This document shows positions 10,214 through 21,370 of a DNA stretch of 64,000 nucleotides, one piece after another. Position numbers and translations under genes: made by a program. Every line of letters starts with the position of its first letter. The first letter of the stretch is position 1. The notes beneath the pieces were generated by a model. That model did no database searches and was not told the origin of the DNA. It saw only the letters and a list, made by a program, of their open reading frames with translations. The DNA lies in NCBI RefSeq assembly GCF_029852145.1, contig NC_079970.1, positions 7,192,001 through 7,256,000 on the forward strand. The letters are read 5' to 3'. Source of the stretch: Microplitis mediator. Taxonomy: Eukaryota; Arthropoda; Insecta; Hymenoptera; Braconidae.

Positions 10214-12307
10214 GCCTTTCACTTTACTTAATATTTTTCAACTGTTCTTAATTGAAAAATTTATAATTGATAAAAGAAACTGTAAAAATTGCCATTTATT
10301 GGTAATGCTTTTTTTGTTCTATGAGAATAAATGTGTTCTTTTGTTAGTTAATAAAATTTACAGTATGAGCTACTAATTCTCGAGAGTGATAAATATTTTG
10401 TGAATTATCACATCTCAAACTGTAATTTTTAAACCTTGTTGCTCGAGTTTATTCAAAACACTACTATATGGAAAAGTAAATTCAACTATTGAGAATGTAA
10501 GCCGAGCTAAATGAATTTATAGAAAAAATTACAATGAGAGATGTTAATTTTTTTCACGGAATTTGAACGTTGAAAATCTATTTGCTATTAAGGACAAAAA
10601 AGTCTTATTTGAAATTAATAATTGCTACTAAGGACTTTGCTGACATTTGAAACTGTAATAAATCGTGGATATTGATTTAACTTTTCCACTGTTTTTTTTT
10701 TTCCGTGTAAAAGCTTAGTTATGTACCAATCCTTCAATTTAATTAAATGCTAGCTTTTAATGCAAATTATTACTACAAAAAAATAAAAAATAAAAAAACA
10801 ATTCAATTAAAATGTAAAATAGTTTATTAATTTTTTAAAGACAAATTTTGATGATAGAAAATGTAAAATTGTCGCTGTATATTATAACGTCAATTTCAGA
10901 AACCGAATCACGTCTAATTACAAGAACATTTACTTGATACATAAGTTAACACAATTCTTGTTTATATCTTATCAGTCACTCCTTGATGATTAAATTGTTC
11001 TTCTGACTCAATCACTTTCAGTTACTTACACCCTGGCGTGTCATTGATCTCGTTTGCAAAAATATTTCTTCTCTAGTAAATATTTTAAGGATAAAAATTT
11101 TTTTTTTTTGTAAGTAACAATTTTCTTTTAAATTATTATTGTCTTATGTGTCAAGTAGCTGATTGAGTAATACCAATGCTGGGCGTATCATTATCTAATG
11201 AAAATTAAAAAAAAAAACGAACAATAATTAAATTTATGATCTGTAAGTCAATTTTCGTATTAAAAATCCGATTTCCTTTTTATATAGAAATTCTATTTAG
11301 ATATAAGATTATTTCGGGCAATAATTATTTTTTTATCGAATATTTTAAACATAATTTTGAAAATTTATAAATAAAATTCTTACATCTATCCAGCAAGACG
11401 TTTCTTCAATAGTTTTTCGTGTAGTCTTTGGTCCCCATTCGTCAGCAAAACTCAGGCGTATACAATAAAATTCTTTAAAATCGCTACTACTAATCGTTTT
11501 TCCTTCTTTAGTTTTAGCGGCAATCTCTTTCTTCATTCTCTCATAATATTCTCTCAAAGAGAATACTTTAATATATGTCCATAAATCAATTTCGTGAACA
11601 AAACTAACATTTTTTTGTAGTTCTTGGCTATCAAGATATTTTGATTGTACAAAAATATGACTATGACATGTTCGTCTCAACAAAATATCACTATTAAGGC
11701 ACAAATACAGAAAGATGCCAGAACCTGAATAGTCGCAAAAAATAAAAATCCAATGGATTAATAAAAAAAAAAAAAGATCGAGATTAAGATAAAAATTATT
11801 ACAAATAATATTAAATTTAACGTACCTATTTTCTTTGGTATTTGACGATTTTTAGTTAAATTACCCAAACAAAACATATGGCCATCATCTAAACCTTTGC
11901 AACCATTAACACTAGCAAAGTGAGAAAAAGTTTTTAATTCAAATACTTCACCTATTTGAGTATCGAATTCATAGTAACTAATAGAGCACCAATGATTAAA
12001 TGCTTCTCGATTGCCCATCAATTGAGTTACATGATCTTCAACTTCAATAATATCACCTAAAATATAGATTTAATAATTTATTATTTAATAATTATCAGCA
12101 TTCTCAGATAGTGCCCTCCTCTTCTTAAAAAAATTCAATGACTCCACTGTCAAAACCGTATTCGACTTCCATCAATTAATTAAAAAAAAATTCAGGAGGG
12201 TCTATAGTAATTTTTGTCCAAGTTTTTCTCTCAAACAAAACCTCTGAACACGAAATTAAGAACGAAGCTCGATGCATTTTCTCCCATATAACAATCTTTT
12301 TAAATTC

Positions 12308-12785
12308 TTGAGCAAGTCTGCTCTCAAAATCGATAAGTGCTAGTATCTTTTTCTACGTGTGTGTCTTGCTGCAGATACTTGTGACCAGATTCAAATTGCA
12401 AGTCTATTGGAAGCTTTACACAAGAAATTCGTGCCAGATTATAATTCAATTCTGGAGGAAGACTATAGTTGAAAATAGTTGCACATGGCTTGATCAAGTT
12501 CTGCTCAAAGCTCTAAATTGAACTTGAACCTTGAGCAGATCTTGAGCAAGTTATGCCTAAGTAGCTACTGTAAGATACCGGTGCAAAAAAATGTATCAGA
12601 TACTTTTTCATTGCACCAAGTTCAAGATATCTTTAATATTCTCGCGTACGATACTATGAGCAAGACATACACAAATCTTGACATAGGTTTCTTGATACAC
12701 GATCTTGCGAAAAACCCATGCGTAGAAAGAGACACTAGCAGCTAGCGGTCTCGGTCAAGATACTAACTCCATAATCTTGCTCGAA
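12308..12785. repeat. Imperfect palindromic MITE in intron 4 of copy B
   Basis: Starts TTGAGCAAGTCTGCTC and ends CTTGCTCGAACACG. The inner arms GTGCTAGTATCTTTTTCTACG and the complement of CGTAGAAAGAGACACTAGC pair with each other. It is also present in copy C at 17322-17785, so it predates the B/C duplication. Short open frames here are chance. Confidence 0.55.
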
Positions 12786-12789
12786 CACG

Positions 12790-13610
12790 TGTTACCAGTG
12801 TTACGTTGCTAAAATCTAACAATTTACGTTTTCAAATTTGAAAAATATTCATTCGTTTAAGGGAAAAACGTGGATATATTTTCGATTTCCTGCACAATCG
12901 CAATACGGTTATGACGGTTGAAAGTTTCTGAACACTATTAAAAAGTAGGAGGGGAGGGATGGAACTATCTAAGAATGCCCTTAATTATAATCCACGTATC
13001 ATTCAAATTTTAAAAACAGTGAAATCAGCAGACGACCGAAAATTGAGTTTTTATAGCACCTACACTGAATTTTGAATTTCAATACCTGTTTAGCCGGATG
13101 ACCAAAGCCCTAATCTAAACTGACAATTATGCTTGAAAAAATAAAAAAATAATATGAGTTTAAATTTAAAAAATTATTAAGTTAATAAAGTTTCATTGTT
13201 CTCTTGGTTAGTTACTTAAATTGGTATATTATCCTGTTTTCACTGGCTCCAGACAATAAAATGTCCTAGTATCAATGCAGATAATATGAAAAATAAAGTG
13301 CGTGGCTCGGAGTAAAACACAGTTTCAGACTTCGAGTGGTCATCCACTCGTCCGAAATCGTCTTGTTATTCATCCCTTGCCATGTGAATTGCAATATACT
13401 ATTTATTTTTAAATAAACGAATTCAATACCAATTTAAAAAAATTTTTTTTTAAATATTCACTGGACTTTTTAAAATCTTCACAGAAAATTTTTAAATAAT
13501 TTTGTTTGATAGAATATAATTTGTTAATCAAGACAAAAAAATTTCGGACGTTTACTATTTTCGGTATCGATAAATTTTAATGTATTAAAGTAAATTTTAT
13601 AATTTATAGA
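12790..13610. other. Rest of intron 4, copy B
   Basis: Non-coding and alignable to about 17790-18505 in copy C. It includes a small inverted repeat of CGAGTGGTCATCCACTCG type near 13338. No other feature is seen. Confidence 0.6.
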
Positions 13611-14282
13611 TTACCTGGATGCTGCAAAGTTTCGGTTGTACCATTTGTTGTCTTATGGCAATCAACGGTTTTTAAAGATTTTTTAGATTTTTCTACAATT
13701 TGAAATATTACAAATAATTAATAAATTATTAATTAATAACTATAAGTGGATTATGAGATTTACTTATTTCTACTGTTGGAAGCTTACCTCTTGAATTTTT
13801 TGAATTGTGTAAATATGTTGGCGTATCAGTGGAGCGAGATTGGCGCGATGATTTTCCTGACTTTGAATTATTCGCTGAACCCCCGTTGGAATTATAGATA
13901 TCTGTAGATTGTGATTTATCTTTCGGCTTATGTAACTTTTCTTGTTTTATTCCCGTTTCCATTTTTTGTCGTGGGCCTTTTTCGTGTTGTGTCACGTTTT
14001 GTCGGCGTGGGTCTTTTTTTCCACGTGGTATGTTTTCTTGCCGTGGGTCTTTCCCTCTCTGTGGCACATTTTCTTTTCGCAAGTCATTTTCTTTCCGTGG
14101 GCCTTTTTCTAGTTCTAGTACTTTTTCTTGTGGTGGTAAATTTTCTTTTTGTCGGTCATTTTCTCGTCGTGGATCTTTTTCTAATTGTGGGTTATTTTCT
14201 AGTTCTAGTACTAACTCTCGTCGTGGGTTATTTTCTCGTCGTCTTTTTTTTTCTCGTTGTAGATCATTTTCGCGTCGTGCAC

Positions 14283-14480
14283 TGGTAGAAGGATTTCTTA
14301 ATATTTAAGAAGAAATCATTTTTTTTAAACATCATTTTTTTGTATTTAACAAATGTTTTTTACTTTTTAAGAAATGATTTCTTAAATAGTAAGAAATATT
14401 TGTTAAGTACAAAAAAATGATGTTTAAGAAATGATTTTTTCTTAAATACTAAGAAATCTTTTTTAAATGCTAAGAAATAT
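14283..14480. mobile_element. Palindromic insertion in the linker exon of copy B
   Basis: Inverted arms are built from AAGAAATCATTTTTTT, AAACATCATTTTTTTGTA and their complements, with TTAAGAAATC near the ends. It is absent from the copy C linker, so it is a post-duplication insertion that breaks the reading frame. Confidence 0.6.
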
Positions 14481-14612
14481 TTTCATCAGTGTGGTTCTAT
14501 CACTTGTTGTGATACTGTTTTTTATTCTGGTACTCTTTCTGGTCGTGGTTCTTCTCTCGACCTCGGTCTTTTTCTCGCCGTGATTCATTTTCTGATGGGA
14601 AATTCACGTCTG

Positions 14613-14731
14613 GTGGAGAATAGCAGTTAAGTGACGTTTTTTCAGCTGCAATGCACTTGGAGCAATTTACTTTAAATCTCCAAGTGTAGTAGGACACCCT
14701 TCTGCATATTATTTTCCCACCAAGGTTGGTT
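14613..14731. mobile_element. Short TGGTGG-ended MITE
   Basis: Ends TGGTGGAGAATAGCAG and ATATTATTTTCCCACCA. It contains a CACTTGGAG...CTCCAAGTG hairpin. A second copy lies at 21947-22060. It marks where the copy B linker stops and homology to the 5' half of the gene is lost. Confidence 0.6.
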
Positions 14732-15197
14732 GAAAAAAACTTCAAGTATCATAGTTTGCACTGTAACAATTAAGACTACTTCTTATAATAGAGTAATTAC
14801 AATTGTAGATAGCAAATTTTACAGTTTCTTATGTATTTTTAGTTGAATGAAACTTGAAAATGTCAGTTAAGGTAATAAGAGACCCAGTACCTGATCGGGG
14901 AACTGGTATACCCTCTCACTCATGTATTTGTATATCTATATTTACCAAATTTTACTAAATATATCTACACAAATACATAGAGTGATCGGGTACTAGGTCT
15001 TTTACTTTACTTATTATTTAAAAAAAAAAAAAATGTAAAGTATAAATAGAGGAAAGGTAAAGATGAATGATATATATAGTGTAAGTTGTAAAACTTGTAA
15101 AGTATAAAAGTAGAAATGTAAAGATGGATGAGATTTATATTGTAAAGTTTTGTAAAATGCAATTTTGTGATACAAATAAAATAAATTATTATTATTA
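14732..15197. other. Spacer between copies B and C, with one MITE
   Basis: Contains the 135-bp palindromic MITE at about 14876-15010 (GACCCAGTACCTGATCGGGG ... GTGATCGGGTACTAGGTC). AT-rich filler follows. I looked here for MH1 and found none. Confidence 0.55.
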
Positions 15198-15910
15198 CTT
15201 ATTATTTTTCAACTGTTCTTAATCGAAAAATTTATAATTGATAAAAGAAACTGTATAAATTGCCATTTATTGGTAATGTACTTTTCGTTCTATGAGAATA
15301 AATGTATTCTTTTATTAGTTAATAAAATTTACAGTGTGAGCTATTAATTCTCGAGAGTGAGAAATATTTTATGAATTATCACGTCTCAAACTTTAATTTT
15401 TAAACCCTGTTGCTTGAGTTTATTCAAAACGCTACTATATGAAATATTAAATTCAACTATTGAGTAAGCCGAGTAAGCCGAGTTAAATGAATTTGTAGAA
15501 ACAATTACAATGTGAGATGTTAATTTTTTTCACGAAATTATAAGGTTGAAAATCTGTTTGCTATTACCTTGATTATAAGAAGAATTAGAGGGACTTTGCT
15601 GATATTTGAAACTGTAATAAATCGTGGATATAGATTTAACTTTTCCACTGTTTTTTTTTTCGTGTAAAAGTCTAGTTATGTACCAAGCCTCAAACTTAAT
15701 TAAATGCTAGTTTTTAATGCGAATTATTACGACAAAAAAAATAAAAATAAATAAACAATTCAACTAAAATGTAAAATAGTTTATTAATTTTTTAAAGACA
15801 AATTTTGATAATAGAAAATTCAAAATTGTAACAATATGTTATAACGACAATTTAGTTTTTAATATAAAACTTTTTTTTTTAATATAAAATATCGTTAAAA
15901 GTTCGGAAAC
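15198..15910. repeat. Duplicated 3' flank of copy C
   Basis: Aligns with 10216-10900 (TTTCAACTGTTCTTAAT, ACGTCTCAAACT and more). It is non-coding and shows that B and C belong to one tandem duplication with a unit of about 5 kb. Confidence 0.65.
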
Positions 15911-16147
15911 CGAGTCACGTCTAATTACAGGAACATTTACCAGATAAACAAGTTATCACAATTTTTGTTTATATCTTATCACTCACCCCTTTATGATTGA
16001 ATTCTTCTCTTAATCACTTTCAGGTACTCACACCCTGGCGTGTCATTGAACTCGTTTGTAAAAAAATTTCTTCTCCAGTGAATATTTTATGAATAAATAT
16101 TTTTTTTTTTTTTGTAAGTAACCATTTTCTTGTAAATTATTATTGTC

Positions 16148-19100
16148 TTATGTGTCAAGTAGCTGATTGAGTACTATCAATGCTGGGCGTATCATTATCT
16201 AATGAAAATTAAAAAAAACAAACAAACAATAATTAAATTTATGATCTACAAGTCAGTTTTCATATTAAAAAATCCGATTTTTTTTTATATGGAAATTCTA
16301 TTTAGATATAGGATTATTTCGGGCATTCATTGTTTCTTTATCGAATTTTTTAAACATAATTTAGAAAACTTATAAATAAAATTCTTACATCTATCCAGCA
16401 AGACGTTTCTTCAATAGTTTTTCGTGTAGTCTTTGGTCCCCATTCGTCAGCAAAACTCAGGCGTATACAATAAAATTCTTTAAAATCGCTACTACTAATC
16501 GTTTTTCCTTCTTTAGTTTTAGCGGCGATCTCTTTCTTTATTCTCTCATAATATTCTCTCAAAGAGAATACTTTGATATATGTCCATAAATCAATATCGT
16601 GAACAAGATTAGCATTTTCTTGTTTTTCTTCAATATCACGATATTTTGATTGTACAAAAATAGGACTATCACACGTTCGTCTCAACAAAATATCACCATT
16701 AAGGCACAAATACAGAAAGATGCCAGAACCTGAATAGTCGCAAAAAATAAAAATCCAATGGATTAATAGAAAAAAACACAATCGAGATTAAGATAAAGAT
16801 TATTGCTAGTCATATCAAATTCAACGTACCTATTTTCTTTTGAATTTGAGGATTTTTAGTTAAATTACCCAAACAAAACATATGGCCATCATCTAAACCT
16901 TTGCATCCATTAATACTAGCAAAGTGAGAAAATGTTTTTAATTCAAATACTTTACCTATTTGCGTATCGAATTCATAGTAACTAATGGAGCACCAATGAT
17001 TAAATGCATCTCGATTGCCCATCAATTGATATATATAATCTTCATCGTCAATAATACTACCTAAAATATAGATTCAATAATTTATTGTTCAGTAATCATG
17101 AGCATTCTGAGACAGTGCCTTCCCCTTCTTAAAAATATTCAATGATTCAATTTTCAAAACCGTATTCAAATTTCATCCATTAATTGAGAAAAAGTTCAGG
17201 AGGGTCTATAGTAATTTTTGTCCAAGCTTTACTCTCAAACAAAACCTCTGAACACGAAATTAAGAACGAAGCTCGATGCATTTTTCTCCCATATGACAAT
17301 CTATTTAAATTCTTGAGCAAGTCTGTTCTCAAGATCGATAGATGCTAGTGTATTTTTCTACGTACGTGTCTTGCTGCAGATACTCGTGACCAGATTTAAA
17401 TTGCAAGCCTTACACAAGAAATTCTTACAAGATCAAAACTCAATTCTGGAGAACGACTATAGTTGCAATCAGTTGCACATGACTTGATCAAGTTCTGCTT
17501 GACCTTGTCAAGCTCTAAATTGACTTTGAACCTTGAGCAGGCCTTGAGCAAGCCATGCCTAAGTGCCTACTGTAAGATACCGGTGCAAAAAATGTATCAG
17601 ATACTTTTTCATTGCACCAAGTTCAAGATATCTTTAATATTCTTGCGTACGATACTATGAGCAAGACATACACAAATCTTGACATAGGTTTCTTGATACA
17701 CGATCTTGCGAAAGAGACATACGTAGAAAGAGACACTAGCAGCTAGGGGTCTTGCTTAAGATACTTACTCCATAATCTTGCTCAAACACGTGTTACCAGT
17801 GTTACGTTGCTAAAATCTAACAATTTACGTTTTCAAATTTGAAAAATATTCATTCGTTTAAGGGAAAAACGTGAATAAAGTTTCGATTACCTGCGCAATC
17901 GCAAAACGGTTATGACGGTTGAAAGTTTCTGAATACTTTTAAAAAGTAGGGCGGGGGGAGGGCATTATCTAAGAATGTCCTTCATTATAATCCACATATG
18001 ATTCAAATTTTAATAACAGTGAACTCAGCAGACGACCGAAAATTTAGTTTTTATAGCACCTACACTGAATTTTGAATTTCAATACCTGTTTAGCCGGATG
18101 ACCAAAGCCCTAATCTAAACTGACAATTATGCTTGAAAAAATAAAAAAATAATATGAGTTTAAATTAAAAAAATTATTAAGTTCATAAAATTTCATTGTT
18201 CTCTCGGCTAGTAACTTAAATTGGCAAATTATCCTGTTATGACTGGCTCAACACAGCAGTAAAACACGATTTCAGACTTCGGACGGTCGTCCACTCGTCC
18301 GAAATCGTCTTGTTATTCATCCCTTGCCACGTGCATTGCAAAATATATTTATTTTTAAAAAAACGAATTCAATATAAATTTTAAAAAATTTTCTTTCAAA
18401 TATTCAAAGGACTTTTTAAAATCTTAAGACAAAAAAACTTCGGACGTCTACCATTTTCGGTATCGATAAATTCTAATGTATTAAAGCTAATTTTATAATT
18501 TATAGATTACCTGGATGCTGCAAAGTATCGGTTGTATCAGTTGTTGTCTTATTGGAATCAGCGGTTTTTAAAGATTTTTTAGATTTTTCTACAATTTGAA
18601 ATATTACAAGTAATTAATAAATTATTTATTACTAATTATAAGTGGATTATGAGATTTACTTATTTCTACTGTTGGAAGCTTACCTTTTGAATTTAGTGGA
18701 TTGTATAAATATGTTGGTATATCAGTGGAGCGAGATTGGCGCGATGATTTTCCTGACTTTGAATTATTCGCTGAACCCCCGTTGGAATTATAGATATCTG
18801 TAGATTGTGATTTATCTTTCGGCTTATGTAACTTTTCTTGTTTTATTTCCGTTTCCATTTTTTGTCGTGGGCCTTTTTCGTGTTGTGTCACGTTTTGTCG
18901 GCGTGGGTCTTTTTTTCCACGTGGTATGTTTTCGAGTCGTGGGTCTTTTCCTCTCTGTGGCACATTTCCTTGTCGCAGGTCATTTTCTTTCCGTGGGCCT
19001 TTTCCTAGCTCTGGTACTTTTTCTTGTGGTGGTACTTTTTCTTTCCGTGGGCCTTTTTCTAGTTCTAGTATTTTTTTTTTTGGTGGTACATTTTCTTCCC

Positions 19101-20740
19101 GTCGGTCATTTTCTAGTCGTGGGTATTTTCCTCTTCGTGGTACATTTCCTTGTCGCAGGTCATTTTCTTTCCGTGGGTCTTTTTCTAGTTCTGGTACTTT
19201 TTCTTGTGGTTCTCGTTGTAAGTCTTTTTCATTTTTCACTACTTTTCCTCGTTTCGGTTTTTTTTCTCGACCTGGGTCTTTTTTTTGTCGTGATTTATTT
19301 TCCCGTTGTCGTTCTTCTAGTTTCCTATCTTCTATTACCTCATCTAATATTTCATAATTTATCAAACAATTAGTCAAATTAAGCAAAAATTTAAAGTATT
19401 TATTCAAAATAAAAAACATACCTTCGCTACTAGATAGCAGACGACGATCATAATGATAAGGATTAATACAAAATACTGTTTTGCATCTAGACAAGTGATA
19501 CCCACAGGATTCATGCGATCTCAATTCACTTTTCTTTAAACCAGGCCATCGCCAAATACGTGCAAAAAGATAATGAGGTTTACATTTAAATTCGTCAGTT
19601 AATTCGGATCTAATAAACGATTGATTTACTAGTACACATTTGTCTTGAATTCTTCCTTGATATTTAACGTCAGTATACAATTGTTTCAAGAACCATATTT
19701 GCTAAAAATTTAATCAATAATGTAATTTTAATTTTATATATAGGGGAGGGTGGGGCAGAGCGGCCCCCCTGAAATTTTGATAAAAAAAAAAATTTTTTTT
19801 TTTCGACTAATTACTATAAATCCGATATGTTCGCGCATTTTTACCCCTACGCATGACATTTGGGGCAAAATGAACAAGCCCAAAAATTTGAAAAAGTGAT
19901 TTTTTCATATTTTTATCGTCAAATTAAAAAAAAATTATTATAATTCCACATTTCTAGCCCTACGCATAACACCTGGAGCAAAATGGACCAGCCGAAACTT
20001 CCGAAAAAATTATTTTTTCATATTTTTCGGCCGTTTCTCCATGTAAGCGGCAAATTTGGTCACTAAAAATTTATAAAAATAAAACTTTTTTTTTATTTGA
20101 TAAATTTTTTAAATAAAGTAAAACTATCGAATTGTTTTTTTTTTTTTATTAAATAACAATTAGAAATTAAGGTAATCGAGAGTGAACGATTTATTACACC
20201 TTAAAAAATTTTTTTCGAGTAATATAGAATCAAAAATAGCTGTCAAGAGAAAGAAATACATTCTTAATGATGAAAACGATTAAAAAAAAAAAAACGAAAA
20301 AAAAAAAATTTTTTGTCATTTTTTGGAGGGAGGCCGCTCTGCGCCACAAAAAAAAAATTTTTTTTTCAGAATTTCGGCAAAATGTTCATAAATTTGTTCG
20401 AAACAGGACAAAAGTAAAGTGATCTTATGGTTGAAAGCCACAAAAAGTAATAATTGGCTTAGGGGGACCGCTCTGCCCCACCCTCCCCTATATAGCTAAA
20501 TAAAAAATTTCAAAAATCATAATTAATAAATAATAATTTTTATTTTTGAAATTTATAAAAATTTTGAAAACTAAGAATCTATACCTTGACTGTTACACCT
20601 AACGATTCAATAGCAATTTTATTGAATACCTCATTTTTACTATCTTTATTAAGACGTGTCAATAAATTAACCAATTTTTCTCGTTCTTCTTGTTCTTCTT
20701 CTTCTTGGTTTACTGTTTTTTTACGTGTTTTATTTTTCAT
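16148..20740 (-). CDS. Intact Smad4/Medea-like co-Smad paralogue (copy C)
   Basis: Seven exons on the minus strand: 20585-20740, 19422-19701, 18684-19343, 18511-18588, 16830-17060, 16389-16729 and 16148-16198. All have GT-AG borders, phases 0,1,1,1,1,0, and join to 598 codons. Residues 25-140 are an MH1 domain (KCV, FARIWRWPGL, CINPYHYDR). The Smad4 zinc ligands are kept at identical spacing as C74, C118, C130 and H135. Two of the three base-contacting hairpin residues of Smad4 (R81, Q83, K88) align with S84 and L86, and K91 is kept. Residues 146-391 are a lysine/arginine/glutamate-rich repeat linker. Residues 411-598 are MH2 (HWCSISYYEF, FVQSKY, YIKVFSLREYY, FADEWGP, CWID-IMIRPAL). The co-Smad features are the YIKVF-LR segment and the lack of a C-terminal SSXS. 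Family role: a nuclear partner of receptor-activated Smads in TGF-beta/BMP signalling. The divergence makes a changed or dominant-negative role possible (inference). Start: first ATG, with a matching exon in copy A. Confidence 0.8.
17322..17785. repeat. Imperfect palindromic MITE in intron 4 of copy C
   Basis: Counterpart of 12308-12785, with the same outer motifs TTGAGCAAGTCTG and AATCTTGCTC. The remainder of this 1.4 kb intron (17061-18510) is non-coding and aligns with copy B. Confidence 0.55.
18800..19270 (-). repeat. In-frame coding repeats of the co-Smad linker
   Basis: A minisatellite within exon 3 of copy C. Units of about 10-14 codons follow the pattern EKxPxLEKxPRKEN, DLRQGNVPRRGK and PRLENDRREEN. 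Strand bias produces long open frames on the plus strand (serine/phenylalanine-rich or valine/leucine-rich). I regard these as antisense artefacts. Copy B shares the array with a different unit order, so it is evolving by unit gain and loss. Confidence 0.7.
19344..19421 (-). other. Intron 2 of copy C, 78 nt, open in frame
   Basis: The intron is 78 bases, a multiple of three, and has no stop in the coding frame. Retaining it would insert 26 mostly hydrophobic residues (FFILNKYFKFLLNL...) between MH1 and the linker. The borders GTATGT and TATTAG are good, so splicing is the default reading. Confidence 0.6.
19741..20490. mobile_element. 750 bp TIR element in intron 1 of copy C
   Basis: Ends TAGGGGAGGGTGGGGCAGAG and its complement, flanked by TATA. 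The inner sequence (TTTTTTCATATTTTTATCG and similar) repeats, and there is no coding frame. Without it, intron 1 would be about 130 bases. Confidence 0.75.
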
Positions 20741-21370
20741 AATTTTTTTCACTTAAAATATTTCAATACAGTTAAAAATTAAAAAATTAAACAGTTAAGA
20801 ATAATCAAACTTTAAAAATTGGTTGCTATAAAAAGCACGTTACAAATAATACCGAGATCACAATTGAAGAAACATTACATTTATTACTTGTTACTTAGAT
20901 GTATACGCGTGCGATGATAGATATAAACTGTTTCAAACTATAAATATATTCGTATTCAGTCACTAATATTAATTATTTCACAAAATTTTCTCAAATACTT
21001 GTTTGGTAATAATTTAACTTGAGCTTAGCTCAAAAACAAACAAACAATAATCAGTCTGTGTTCGGAGAATAATAATGCGATTGACGTGAGTACAGTATAC
21101 AATAATAATGATGACTAATGATCACAGTGGAAAAAAAATTGACGCAATATTTATCACTTAGGAAGTAAATATTCAAAAGCGTTTAGAGGAAATCGGTTAA
21201 TTTTTCATTTTATTATGTTTAAAAACTACTATAATTTTTTCTACATGCAATGAGAATGATCACGAATTGAAAAATAAGTACTATATTTATAATTTTATAT
21301 GAAGTTATTTATTTATTATTATCCTAAAAAAAAGTATAATATGCCCGTAATTTGTTCACCAATTATAAAA
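20741..21370. promoter_or_regulatory. 5' UTR and upstream region of copy C
   Basis: Conserved with the copy A flank (4899-5034 inverted, and 7190-7960). It contains the intact hAT target ATTTATTA at 20879-20886. The conservation suggests promoter content, but I cannot point to a specific core motif. Confidence 0.45.

Larger units (their letters stand above)
11144..14606 (-). pseudogene. Smad4/Medea-like copy B, MH1 lost
   Basis: Exons matching copy C are exon 7 (11144-11194, IMIRPALVLLNQLLDT then stop), exon 6 (11384-11724), exon 5 (11826-12056), exon 4 (13615-13692) and exon 3 (13798 to about 14283, the charged linker). Splice sites and phases agree with copy C, and the MH2 domain is intact (HWCSISYYEFDTQIGEVF, FVQSKYLD, YIKVFSLREYY). 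The 5' linker is broken. An inserted palindrome (about 14283-14480) brings stop codons, the linker resumes at 14500-14606, and then another MITE replaces everything upstream. No MH1 exon or exon 1 was found between 14740 and 15200. It is a pseudogene unless transcribed from an internal promoter as an MH2-only protein. Confidence 0.65.

Noticed and set aside
12518..12745. Plus-strand frame in intron 4 of copy B (also 17463-17660 in C)
   Set aside because: The two duplicates do not keep the same frame, and the region is an imperfect palindrome.
13911..14308. Plus-strand hydrophobic frames opposite the copy B linker
   Set aside because: Same antisense artefact as in copy C.
18807..19373. Long plus-strand frames (V/L/F-rich and S/F/R-rich) opposite the co-Smad linker
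   Set aside because: They are antisense to a coding minisatellite whose codon pattern keeps all frames open. The minus-strand exons splice in phase with MH1 and MH2.
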